44,768 nucleotides of DNA. Origin: CACZQA01 sp050943615. GTDB taxonomy: Bacteria; Actinomycetota; Coriobacteriia; Coriobacteriales; QAMH01. This document shows, piece after piece, positions 34,917 through 42,690 of this stretch. The stretch covers positions 1 to 44,768 of the forward strand of contig JBMNPN010000009.1 in assembly GCA_050943615.1 (NCBI GenBank), written 5' to 3'. The notes under the pieces were generated by a model. The model was not told where the DNA came from and did not search any database. It was given only the letters and a program-made list of their open reading frames with translations. The translations under genes were made by a program, and so were the position numbers. Each line of letters starts with the position of its first letter. Within the stretch, counting starts at the first letter, position 1.

Positions 34917-36167
34917 TTAGGCCTCAGCAGCCTGCTTCTTGGCACGGGACTTGAGTGCGATGAGCAGGCAGATGGAACCGAGCACGAGCACGATGCCCGC
35001 TGCGGCGAGGATGCCCGTCGCGGCGCCCCAACCGGAGGCGACGACCGCACCGACAACGCCGAACAGGATGCCGCCGACGCACTGGCCGAGGGACATCAGC
35101 GTGGAGGATACAGATGCCAGCTCGGGACGCGGGGCGATCTCTGCGACCATCGTGAAGAAGATCGCGGGGACGATGCCGTTGGAAAGACCGAAGAGAATGA
35201 GCCACGGGGTGAGCATTGCGCCGTTGATCGTGTAAGCCATGCTGAAGCAGACGCCCAGGACGATCGAGCTCACGATGAGGATGACGAGGCGCTTGGTGGT
35301 GTCGGTCACGGCGTTCATGACAAAGCCGATGGCGATGCCGCCGACGACGACCGCGATGTTGGCGATGTTGAGCATCCCGTTAGCGTCGGCCTGGCCCATG
35401 CCCATGGTCTGGACCATGTAGAGGGTCTCGAAGTTCATGACGCAAGCGGTGCCCAGGGAGAACGCGGCAAACGCGATCATGGCAATCCAGCAGCTCAGGC
35501 TCTTGAAACCCTCGGAGACCTTGGGCTGCTCGCCGTTTGAGCCGCCCTCTTCGACGAGGTAGGAATGCTCGGGATCGCGGACAGCGGCAATCCAGACGAC
35601 CAAAATGACGACCAGCAGCGCGACAACGAACCAGAAGACATTGTGGTAGGTGCTCGGCTCGGCGGCATTGAAGAAGAAGCCGGACGTGCCCATGATGAAC
35701 ATGGAGCCCAGCGGGACCCACACGGAGAAGATGCCCATCGGAACGCCGCGCTTGTTGGGCGGGAACCATTCGGAGAAGAGCACCGGGATGACCGTGCCGA
35801 TGCAGGAGTAGCCAACGCCCTCGATCAGACGGCCGACGACGAGCAGTTCATAGGTCTGCGCAAATGCGGAGATGATGGCACCGACCGTGGCGCAGATGAG
35901 AACGAACAGCGTCGACTTCTTGCTGCCGAACTTCATGATGATCGAGGCGGCGAAGAACGCGAGGATGAACCCGACGTAGCCGTTCAAGGACATCAAGAAG
36001 CTGAGCTGGCCGGTGTCAATCCCGAGCGCGGGAAGAACAAGCGAGCTTGTTGCCGGCAGCTTGTTGTTGTTCACGGAAATCAGAATCGACGCGATGATGG
36101 CGATGATCGCGACAACCCAGGCTCGGCCAGTCTGGTTGATTTCCGCCTTCTTCTCTTCTGTAGACAT
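34917..36167 (-). CDS. Major facilitator superfamily transporter
   Basis: 416 residues, about 12 helices, with an MFS-type loop after helix 2 (MKFGSKKS). It is the first gene of the oxidoreductase operon and probably imports its aromatic substrate. The start MSTEEKKAEINQTGRAW at 36167 has AGGAAAGG just upstream; a longer frame to 36323 crosses the leader. Its substrate is unknown. Only distantly like the other MFS protein of this locus. Confidence 0.87.
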   Translation of the reverse strand: MSTEEKKAEINQTGRAWVVAIIAIIASILISVNNNKLPATSSLVLPALGIDTGQLSFLMSLNGYVGFILAFFAASIIMKFGSKKSTLFVLICATVGAIISAFAQTYELLVVGRLIEGVGYSCIGTVIPVLFSEWFPPNKRGVPMGIFSVWVPLGSMFIMGTSGFFFNAAEPSTYHNVFWFVVALLVVILVVWIAAVRDPEHSYLVEEGGSNGEQPKVSEGFKSLSCWIAMIAFAAFSLGTACVMNFETLYMVQTMGMGQADANGMLNIANIAVVVGGIAIGFVMNAVTDTTKRLVILIVSSIVLGVCFSMAYTINGAMLTPWLILFGLSNGIVPAIFFTMVAEIAPRPELASVSSTLMSLGQCVGGILFGVVGAVVASGWGAATGILAAAGIVLVLGSICLLIALKSRAKKQAAEA

Positions 36168-36385
36168 GTACCTTTCCTCTTTTCCTGACGTGCGGGTCCT
36201 CTCACCCGCAATCGGTTGAAGCGGCGACACGATTTCTGGAGAGACCGTGTATTTTTTCGCCTCTTCCTCTCTACACGCCTGAGCGGTAGAAAAACTCAGA
36301 CGAACGGCAAAGGTTTTTGCCAAAGCCCACTCTACGGTGGGTTGCCGAGGTTTTCGAGGGGTGTTTTAGAAGCACAAATTCAAGC

Positions 36386-36423
36386 TTGTCTCACTCGTGA
36401 GACAATTTCCTGATTTTGTCTCA
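36386..36423. promoter_or_regulatory. 20-bp perfect palindrome with an added half-site
   Basis: TTGTCTCACTCGTGAGACAA (36386-36405) is a perfect palindrome, followed by a half-site TTGTCTCA at 36416-36423. It lies about 220 bases upstream of the MFS-oxidoreductase operon start. Size and symmetry fit a TetR-family operator; the regulator at 29744 is the obvious candidate. The rest of the 36168-36864 gap is A+T-rich around 36430-36540 and holds inverted arms TTGGCCATTCTGC (36553-36565) and GCAGAGTGGCCAA (36601-36613); I see no gene in it. Confidence 0.6.
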
Positions 36424-36803
36424 GCTTTGTTACTCCTCAGTGAAAAATAATTGCTGAATATTGCATAAATTCGCATCAACTAGCTGCATTTTCTCAAGAA
36501 TTAATCTTATATTTATATAATAATTTTGTAGCAGTGACAGATTTCTTAGGAGTTGGCCATTCTGCCCCCTGCAACCTGCAATTACACGATGGACAGGAGC
36601 GCAGAGTGGCCAAAAATTGGCGCTACCACAAATCATGAAATTTTGCAAGTCAAAATTGCGAGTCAAGACCTGTATCTGGAACAGAAACGGAAATGTGTCT
36701 TACTCGACACGCAGGTGCACGACACGAGGCGCAGGGACGGTTGCATGACTCGCCCCCATGGCCTTTCGGCGCGCATACGCCCTCCAGCTTTACCCGTCGC
36801 ATA

Positions 36804-36839
36804 GAAAAAGGCGGCCCGAACCGAAGTTCGGACCGCCTT
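36804..36839 (-). terminator. Terminator after the 83-residue protein gene
   Basis: AAGGCGGTCCGAAC pairs with GTTCGGGCCGCCTT around a TTCG loop, then TTTTTCTAT on the minus strand. Strong Rho-independent type. Confidence 0.85.
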
Positions 36840-36864
36840 GCAGACGTGAGTATGTGGGAGGAGA

Positions 36865-37116
36865 CTAGGACTCGAGCGTTCCCATATAGCGTTCGAGCTT
36901 GGCGATGACGACGCTCGTATCAGCGACCGGGTTCTTCATACCGCCTTCGGGGTTCTCTTGATAGATCGTGAGGTTCTCGGTCATGTTCTCGATTACCCCA
37001 TCGTATTTCTCGACCATCTCCTTGATCCAGTCCATGCAGAGCACCAGATTGCCAAAACCCATCCGATTGCGCCCGTTGTCAACATCTGCAACAAGCTCAG
37101 CGCGGGAAAACGCCAT
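36865..37116 (-). CDS. Small conserved-looking protein of unknown function
   Basis: 83 residues, mostly helical by composition (MAFSRAELVADVDNGRNRMG at the start), with no motif I recognise. A strong GAGGAGG precedes the ATG and a good terminator follows the stop, so it is very probably expressed as a single-gene unit. It might be a small structural or regulatory protein. Not assigned. Confidence 0.6.
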   Translation of the reverse strand: MAFSRAELVADVDNGRNRMGFGNLVLCMDWIKEMVEKYDGVIENMTENLTIYQENPEGGMKNPVADTSVVIAKLERYMGTLES

Positions 37117-37265
37117 GTCGTTCCTCCTCGAAATACCGTGAATTACTACTGTTGTGTGTGGGGCAGGATAGCACAGGGGGTGCCTCCAGCCTAAGACAAA
37201 TGGCACCAAGCTGTCTCAAACTCGAGCTGGAAAAGAAATGCCGGTTCGAAAAGCCGGAGCGTGCT

Positions 37266-37769
37266 CTAGGAGAGCTGGTATTCCAAGATGAAGTCGTTCA
37301 TCTGGAAGCCGTTGCCGATTTCCGTGTCCTCACGGCCGACCTTCTTGAAGCCGATATGGTCGTAGTAATCGAGGCTCGCGACGTTGTCGCGCGCGCAGTT
37401 CAGGCGGATCGTGCTGCAACCGAGCTCTTTTGCGCGCTCTTTGACGGTATTGAACATCGCACGGCCATAGCCCTTGCCGCGCGCCTCTTTTACCAGGTAG
37501 AGCTTGCTTAAGAACAGATAGCTCTCGTGGGGCTGAATCCCCAGAAAGCCGATGTGCTCATCTTCTTCGTCGACGAAATAGTACTCGTAGCCCTCATCGG
37601 CAATCGCGCGCGTGAGTGCTTCGGTGGAGAGCAGGTGGTCAATAAGGCACTCGACCTTTTCGGCCGAATAAAGCGTGGAAAAATACTCGCGGAAGATATC
37701 ACTCGCAAAATTCGCCAACTCTGCGATGTGCTCGGGCTGCCGAACACGAACCATCACGAGATCAGACAT
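37266..37769 (-). CDS. GNAT family N-acetyltransferase
   Basis: 167 residues with the acetyl-CoA binding motif ARGKGYGRAMFN (about 95-106) and the following DNVASLDYYDHIGFKKV, both typical GNAT segments. Substrate unknown. Its start overlaps the end of the MATE exporter gene by eight bases, so they are cotranscribed. Confidence 0.9.
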   Translation of the reverse strand: MSDLVMVRVRQPEHIAELANFASDIFREYFSTLYSAEKVECLIDHLLSTEALTRAIADEGYEYYFVDEEDEHIGFLGIQPHESYLFLSKLYLVKEARGKGYGRAMFNTVKERAKELGCSTIRLNCARDNVASLDYYDHIGFKKVGREDTEIGNGFQMNDFILEYQLS

Positions 37770-39201
37770 GTATTGGACGCCCTCCTTCTTGCTGGGCGAT
37801 CAAACGATTGAGACGCCTCACTTCGACAATCAAAAAGATACCGCAAAAAACGACCGACAAAAAATCCGCCATAGGAAAAGCAAAACAGAACCCGAACAAG
37901 GGACTGACCTGCGGGAAAAGCGTAGGAATTAGCCAAGGTGCCAACAGGTACATGGGCAGTAGGAAGATCAGCTGACGCGTCAGCGAAAGTATCGTGGACT
38001 TCATGGCCTGACCTGTCGCCTGGAAGTAGTTCGAGCCGATCATCTGAATGCCCACGAGCGGTATGAGCGCCGTCATGACCTTGAGCGCGTCGACGGAGAA
38101 GTCCATCAGGTCGCCCTGCACGCCGAACAGCCCGATGACCCCCGTCGGAAACAGGTGGATGACGACGAAGAAGGCGACGAGGATGACGAACCCGGCCATG
38201 AGCGCGTCGAAAAGGCAGCGCTTGACGCGGTCGAACTTGCGCGCACCGGTGTTGAAGCCCCAGATGGGCTGGGCAGCGATGGCGACGCCGGAGACCGGAA
38301 AGACCGTGAACATGACGACCTTGAGCACGACGCCGATGCTCGCCAGCGCGCCATCGGTGCCGATGGGGTCTGCCGCCCCGAGCGTCGCGATCATCGTGTT
38401 GGCGACGACCTGCGTGATCGCGGCTGCGGCCTGAAGCGCGCACGGCGCCATGCCGAGCGTGCAGATCCTTCCGCAGAGCTTCCAGTCCGGGCGCAGGTAG
38501 CGGGCGCGGAGCTTGAAGGGCGCCGTCTTGGAGAAGATGAAGTACCAGAGCACCCAAAGCGACGCGACGCCCTGGCCGAGCACCGTCGCCAGAGCCGAGC
38601 CGCCCACGCCCCAACCCCACAGGATCACGAACACGTAGTTGAAGAGGATGCAGACGGCAGTCGAGAGCACGCTCACGCCCAGGGCGATGTTGGGCTCGCC
38701 GGCGGTGCGCAGGAAGTTGCTGATGCCAAAGGAGATATTGTTGAAGAGGAAGCCGTAGCTGATGATCTGCATGAACAGGCGCGCATAGGGAAGCGTCACG
38801 TCTGTCGCGCCGACGAGGCGCAAGATGGGATCGAGGCAGAACGTCGCGATGAGCGCGACAGGGATCGCTAGGACGATCATGAGAAACATCGTGTTGCCGA
38901 GCGTCTGCTCGGCTCGGTCGTGCTTGTCCTCGCCCAGGAGGATGGCGGCAAGCGAGTTTCCGCCTGCGCCGGCGATGACGGCGAGCGCCATCATGATCGT
39001 CATGATTGGGGATGCGACCGTGGTGGCGGCGAGGCCGATCTCTCCCATCGCATGCCCGAGAAAGATCGAGTCGATGATGTTGTAGAGCGCGTTGCAGACG
39101 ACAGAGACCACCGCTGGGATGCCGAATTCGAGAAGCAGGCGCCCGATGGGCGCAGAGCCCATGCGCAAGATCTTCTCCTGATCTGCTCTGGCATCCGGCA
39201 C
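37762..39201 (-). CDS. MATE family efflux transporter
   Basis: 479 residues with two repeated sets of six helices typical of MATE exporters, which use Na+ or H+ to expel organic cations and drugs. GTG at 39201 is preferred because AGGAGGGG precedes it; an ATG at 39234 is less likely. Pairs with the GNAT gene by overlap, suggesting linked drug or metabolite modification and export. Confidence 0.9.
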   Translation of the reverse strand: MPDARADQEKILRMGSAPIGRLLLEFGIPAVVSVVCNALYNIIDSIFLGHAMGEIGLAATTVASPIMTIMMALAVIAGAGGNSLAAILLGEDKHDRAEQTLGNTMFLMIVLAIPVALIATFCLDPILRLVGATDVTLPYARLFMQIISYGFLFNNISFGISNFLRTAGEPNIALGVSVLSTAVCILFNYVFVILWGWGVGGSALATVLGQGVASLWVLWYFIFSKTAPFKLRARYLRPDWKLCGRICTLGMAPCALQAAAAITQVVANTMIATLGAADPIGTDGALASIGVVLKVVMFTVFPVSGVAIAAQPIWGFNTGARKFDRVKRCLFDALMAGFVILVAFFVVIHLFPTGVIGLFGVQGDLMDFSVDALKVMTALIPLVGIQMIGSNYFQATGQAMKSTILSLTRQLIFLLPMYLLAPWLIPTLFPQVSPLFGFCFAFPMADFLSVVFCGIFLIVEVRRLNRLIAQQEGGRPIHV

Positions 39202-39265
39202 GGCTATCCCCTCCTTACAGCGCTCGTGCATCAAAACCTGAGGAGCGTAAAGCTCCTCTTCGCAT

Positions 39266-39316
39266 AAAACGGGTCGGAAACCGCGGCATTTCTCTCAGCC
39301 GAAGTTTCCGACCCGT
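39266..39316 (-). terminator. Terminator of the infC-rpmI-rplT operon
   Basis: 13-bp stem ACGGGTCGGAAAC (39269-39281) with GTTTCCGACCCGT (39304-39316), then TTTTATG on the minus strand. 36 bases after the rplT stop. Confidence 0.85.
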
Positions 39317-39351
39317 CAGTTACCGGCGACAGGTTGTCGTCTCAAAAAAAC

Positions 39352-39708
39352 TTAGGCAACCGCCTTCTTGGCGATGTTGCACAGCTCGGCAAACCCCTCG
39401 GGGTCGTTGATGGCCATGTCGGACAGGACCTTGCGGTCGAGCTCGACGCCGGCCTCTTTCAGCCCGTGCATGAAGACGGAATAGGACAGACCGTTGATGC
39501 GGGCCGCGGCATTGATGCGGGTGATCCACAGACGGCGAATCTCGCGCTTCTTGTTGCGACGGTCGCGATAGGCGTACTGCAGCGAATGCTGGACCTGTTC
39601 TTTTGCGGCCTTGTACTGACGGGACTTTGCACCGTAGTAGCCCTTGGCCTGCTTCATTATGGTGCGATGGTGCTTCTTGGCATTCACGCCGCGCTTGACA
39701 CGTGCCAT
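39352..39708 (-). CDS. rplT: 50S ribosomal protein L20
   Basis: 118 residues, highly basic, with the family's MARVKRGVNAKKHHRTIMKQ start and the globular C-terminus (WITRINAAARINGLSYSVFM). L20 binds 23S rRNA early in assembly and in many bacteria represses the infC-rpmI-rplT operon. Last gene of that operon. Confidence 0.98.
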   Translation of the reverse strand: MARVKRGVNAKKHHRTIMKQAKGYYGAKSRQYKAAKEQVQHSLQYAYRDRRNKKREIRRLWITRINAAARINGLSYSVFMHGLKEAGVELDRKVLSDMAINDPEGFAELCNIAKKAVA

Positions 39709-39760
39709 GTATCTATCAACTCCTACTTGCTATCTGATTGACAAAACGGTACACGCCGCG

Positions 39761-39958
39761 TTACGCGCGGCCGAGGTTCTTCTTGACGACCTTTGCATCG
39801 CTTTTTGCAACCTCGGTCTCGTGACGGAAGTTGCGCTTGCGCTTCTGGGACTTCTTGGTGAGGATGTGGCTCTTGTATGCCTTGGCGCGCATGATCTTGC
39901 CGGAGCCGGTCACGCGGAAGCGCTTGGCAGTCCCCTTGTGGGTCTTCATCTTAGGCAT
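39761..39958 (-). CDS. rpmI: 50S ribosomal protein L35
   Basis: 65 residues, MPKMKTHKGTAKRF start, basic throughout, ends KKNLGRA. The first codons overlap the end of infC (39951-39958), so translation is coupled. A longer in-frame reading to 40078 runs inside infC and is not coding. Confidence 0.97.
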   Translation of the reverse strand: MPKMKTHKGTAKRFRVTGSGKIMRAKAYKSHILTKKSQKRKRNFRHETEVAKSDAKVVKKNLGRA

Positions 39959-40520
39959 CTTGTGTATCTCCTTTATTTGCGTCTTTGTCGTTTTTCTTCT
40001 TGGCGTCCTTGGGGAGCGGCGCAACGAGCATGTGCATGTTGCGACCCTCCATCTTGGGCTGCTGCTCGACAACCGCATAGTCCTTGAGGTCGTCGGCGAG
40101 CCTTTCGAGGATGTTCAGGCCCTGTTCGGGGTGTGCCATCTCACGGCCGCGGAACATGATGGTGATCTTGACTTTGTTGCCCTTGTTCAAAAAGCGCAGG
40201 ACGTGGCCCTTCTTGGTCTCGTAATCGCCGACGTCGATCTTGGGACGGAACTTCATCTCCTTGATCTCGACCTTGGCCTGCTTCTTGCGAGCGCGCTTTG
40301 CCTTGACCGCCTGATCGTACTTGTACTTGCCGTAGTCCATGATGCGGCAGACGGGCGGGTTGGCGTTGGGCGCGATCTCCACGAGGTCGAGGTTCTGGTC
40401 CTCGGCAATACGCTGGGCGTCAGCATTGGAATAGATTCCCAGCTGGCTGCCGTCGACCCCGATGAGGCGCACCTCCTTGGCGTGAATCTCACCGTTAATC
40501 CGTGACTCCTGAGCGGCTAT
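39951..40520 (-). CDS. infC: Translation initiation factor IF-3, probable ATA start codon
   Basis: 189 residues: N-terminal domain (INGEIHAKEVRLIGVDG) and C-terminal domain (MKFRPKIDVGDYETKKGHV), separated by a basic linker. IF-3 binds the 30S subunit and rejects non-AUG starts. The only codon well placed after GGAGGTGA is ATA at 40520, eight bases on, then AAQESRING. No ATG lies nearby; the alternative GTG at about 40529 is inside the Shine-Dalgarno itself. A poor start codon for infC is known in E. coli (AUU), where it lets the protein limit its own synthesis. The C-terminal tail is rich in Lys and Asp. Confidence 0.9.
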   Translation of the reverse strand: MAAQESRINGEIHAKEVRLIGVDGSQLGIYSNADAQRIAEDQNLDLVEIAPNANPPVCRIMDYGKYKYDQAVKAKRARKKQAKVEIKEMKFRPKIDVGDYETKKGHVLRFLNKGNKVKITIMFRGREMAHPEQGLNILERLADDLKDYAVVEQQPKMEGRNMHMLVAPLPKDAKKKNDKDANKGDTQDA

Positions 40521-40533
40521 GACGCTCACCTCC

Positions 40534-40573
40534 AAATAAAAAAGCCTGTCGAGCTCGAGACCAGCTGACAGGC
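40534..40573 (-). terminator. Leader terminator just upstream of infC
   Basis: GCCTGTC (40573-40567) pairs with GACAGGC (40550-40544), then TTTTTTATTT, ending about 14 bases before the infC start. It lies before, not after, the gene, so it must act as an attenuator: transcription of the operon depends on read-through. Autoregulation of this kind by L20 is known in low-GC bacteria. Confidence 0.75.
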
Positions 40574-40696
40574 ACACAAATTCCGGCCCCCTTGCACCTT
40601 GGGACCGTACGTTGGTGGACCAGACAACTAGGCAGCAAGCCCGTCGAAAGGTGGAGAGCCGCACAAAGGCGCTCTCACTTGAAAAACACGGTCGCT

Positions 40697-40726
40697 AGTT
40701 TAGACGCAAATGCACCTGGAGCGCAA
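40697..40726 (-). promoter_or_regulatory. Promoter of the infC operon
   Basis: -35 TTGCGC (40726-40721) and -10 TAAACT (40702-40697), 18 bases apart. The transcript would have a leader of about 170 bases holding the attenuator. Confidence 0.55.
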
Positions 40727-40795
40727 GGGAAAACTTGTGGAACGTTCGAGGAGCTTTGCATTGTGCCGCCTGCAGAACGGGATGCAGGCCCGCCG

Positions 40796-41893
40796 CTAAT
40801 AGAGCTCGACGAGCGCCTTGCGCGTCGTGGAGTTGTCCTGCGAGGAGAGCACGTAGCTTTCGGTGAGCTCCCATTTGGTCGGCGCCGTCGTCTTCCCCGT
40901 CGCGCCGGAGAACGAGACCTTCTCCTCGCCCTGGCCACTGTCCTGGACCGTCTCGCTTTCGTCCAGGCTCAGCTTTGCGGACTGGATGGTATTTGAGGAC
41001 ACGCCAACCCCCGTGAGCAGGGATTCGGCGACCGTGCGCGAATGGGCGAGCGTGCTGAAATCGGCGTCGGCAACGCCCAGCGCATCGAGGTCGAACGAAC
41101 AGTAGACGTACACGATCTTGCCCTTCTTGTTGAGCCCAAAGGCCACGCTGGCAAGCGTCTGCCCCTCGTCATCGAAGTAGAGCGCGTTCTGCAGGCGCTT
41201 GAGCGAGCTCACGCGCCCGTCAGTGGCTTTCTGCGCAGACCCGGTCAACTTGAGATTCGCGCCAAGCTCCTTTTTCGCCTGGCTGACCGTCTTTCCGAAA
41301 AGGCCCGTCAGCTTGGGAACGGTATCTGCATCGATGGCCGAGAATTCCGTCGAGTCGACGCCCGCCTTGCTGGTCACGAGGGCATCGGTGTCCGCGGACT
41401 TGATGTCGGGGGATATGCTGTTGCGCCAGACGAAAACGCCGATGACCGCCGCGATGAGCAGCAGGATGATGATGACCACGATGAGGATGTTGCGCAGGCG
41501 CCGGCGACGACGCAGGGCCTGGGCCTGGGCCTCGGCTTCTTCTGCCTCCTTCTTTGCGAACTCGCCGAGCGAGTTTTCCGAGACGGGGATCTCCTCTGCG
41601 AGCTCGTCGACAGCCTCGTTGCTCGCGAGGTTCTCGTCGATGGCATCGAGCTCGTCGTCGATGTCATAGGGGTGGATGTCTGTCGGGTCGAGTTCCTCGG
41701 CTTTGGGGGACGCCTTGAGAACGAAGCTTGCCGTGGCCTGCGACGCCTGAGACTCGATATCGCGCATGACCTCGTCAGCTTGTTCGTCGAGGTCTCCGTC
41801 CTTGCGCTCGGGACGCTTTGACGAGCGCTTGTAGACGAGGTCCTCATTGGGCTCGTCAATGGATGCGTCATCGAATTTATCACCAAGTACCAT
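40796..41893 (-). CDS. Single-span membrane protein with a PASTA-like extracellular segment
   Basis: 365 residues: acidic cytoplasmic part (1-125), an Arg-rich stretch, one transmembrane helix (about 136-156) and an extracellular part. At about 192-220, VPKLTGLFGKTVSQAKKELG resembles the start of a PASTA domain, the peptidoglycan-sensing module. The remaining extracellular part has no match I recognise. Possibly a cell-wall sensor or scaffold. AGGGG precedes the ATG. Confidence 0.6.
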   Translation of the reverse strand: MVLGDKFDDASIDEPNEDLVYKRSSKRPERKDGDLDEQADEVMRDIESQASQATASFVLKASPKAEELDPTDIHPYDIDDELDAIDENLASNEAVDELAEEIPVSENSLGEFAKKEAEEAEAQAQALRRRRRLRNILIVVIIILLLIAAVIGVFVWRNSISPDIKSADTDALVTSKAGVDSTEFSAIDADTVPKLTGLFGKTVSQAKKELGANLKLTGSAQKATDGRVSSLKRLQNALYFDDEGQTLASVAFGLNKKGKIVYVYCSFDLDALGVADADFSTLAHSRTVAESLLTGVGVSSNTIQSAKLSLDESETVQDSGQGEEKVSFSGATGKTTAPTKWELTESYVLSSQDNSTTRKALVELY

Positions 41894-42043
41894 GCAATAC
41901 CCCTGCTCACCGCAAACGGACTGATACGTATTGGAACGCGGGGTCGTCTGCGCCCGCGCGAACTGTCACATCTCTACAAGCTTAGCGCCTTTTCGGACGA
42001 TTCAGACAAGCTACTGCACATATCCAGATTCTCAATCGGGGCC

Positions 42044-42505
42044 TCAGATGAAGTGAACGTACGTGTTCACAACATACAGGATGGCCGCGACGACGATGAT
42101 CGCCGCGAGGATGATGAGGATGACATGCCCTGCCGACATGTGGTCCTCCGACGTGAGCCCGTGGAACTCGGCTTCCTCGTCGGCGGTGCGCTCGTACTCT
42201 TCTTTGACAGCCTCGGTCGTCACTTCGGAAAGCTCCTCTTGCTGCTTTTCGAAGAACTCCTCTGCAGCGGCCTCCCGTGCCACCTCTTCGGCCTCGAGCT
42301 CTTGCTCCTCTTGCTCCTGTGCTGCCTGAGCTTCGGGTTCTGCGGTCTGGGCGACCTGCTGTTGTTTTTTCTGTTCCTGCGTGGCGAGACGCTCGCGCGC
42401 ACGTTGGTTGCGCTCGAACTGCTCTTGCACCTCGCGCATCTCATCTTCGTCGGCGAGCTCGTCGAGCTTGTTTTCCACATCCGAGATATGCGTGACCTTG
42501 CCCAT
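42044..42505 (-). CDS. Tail-anchored, Glu/Gln-rich coiled-coil protein
   Basis: 153 residues: mostly Glu, Gln, Ala and Arg (about 10-110), predicted coiled coil, then one C-terminal transmembrane helix (about 128-150) and a very short tail. The ATG at 42505 has AGGAGG upstream. It lies 150 bases upstream of the PASTA-like gene on the same strand. No family recognised; a membrane-linked scaffold is a guess. Confidence 0.6.
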   Translation of the reverse strand: MGKVTHISDVENKLDELADEDEMREVQEQFERNQRARERLATQEQKKQQQVAQTAEPEAQAAQEQEEQELEAEEVAREAAAEEFFEKQQEELSEVTTEAVKEEYERTADEEAEFHGLTSEDHMSAGHVILIILAAIIVVAAILYVVNTYVHFI

Positions 42506-42565
42506 GCGACGCCTCCTAGAAATATGGTATTTGTGGAGTATACCGCTCCAGGGGGCATCTACCAG

Positions 42566-42595
42566 TTGGCACCACAATCTCAATTGAATTACAAT
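42566..42595 (+). promoter_or_regulatory. Promoter of the glycosyltransferase gene
   Basis: -35 TTGGCA (42566-42571), 18-base spacer, -10 TACAAT (42590-42595), about 95 bases before the start codon. Confidence 0.6.
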
Positions 42596-42690
42596 TTCAC
42601 CGCTGTCGAAGCAAATGCCCCGCCCGTCTGAGTGATCCGTTTCGGTTCTCCTCTCGAGCGGGTTCTTTAGTAGTCTACGAAAGGATCGTC

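Noticed and set aside
37228..37260. Terminator after the GNAT gene
   Set aside because: Only a weak four-base stem (CCGG-CCGG) with a mixed T-rich tail; too poor to list as a feature.
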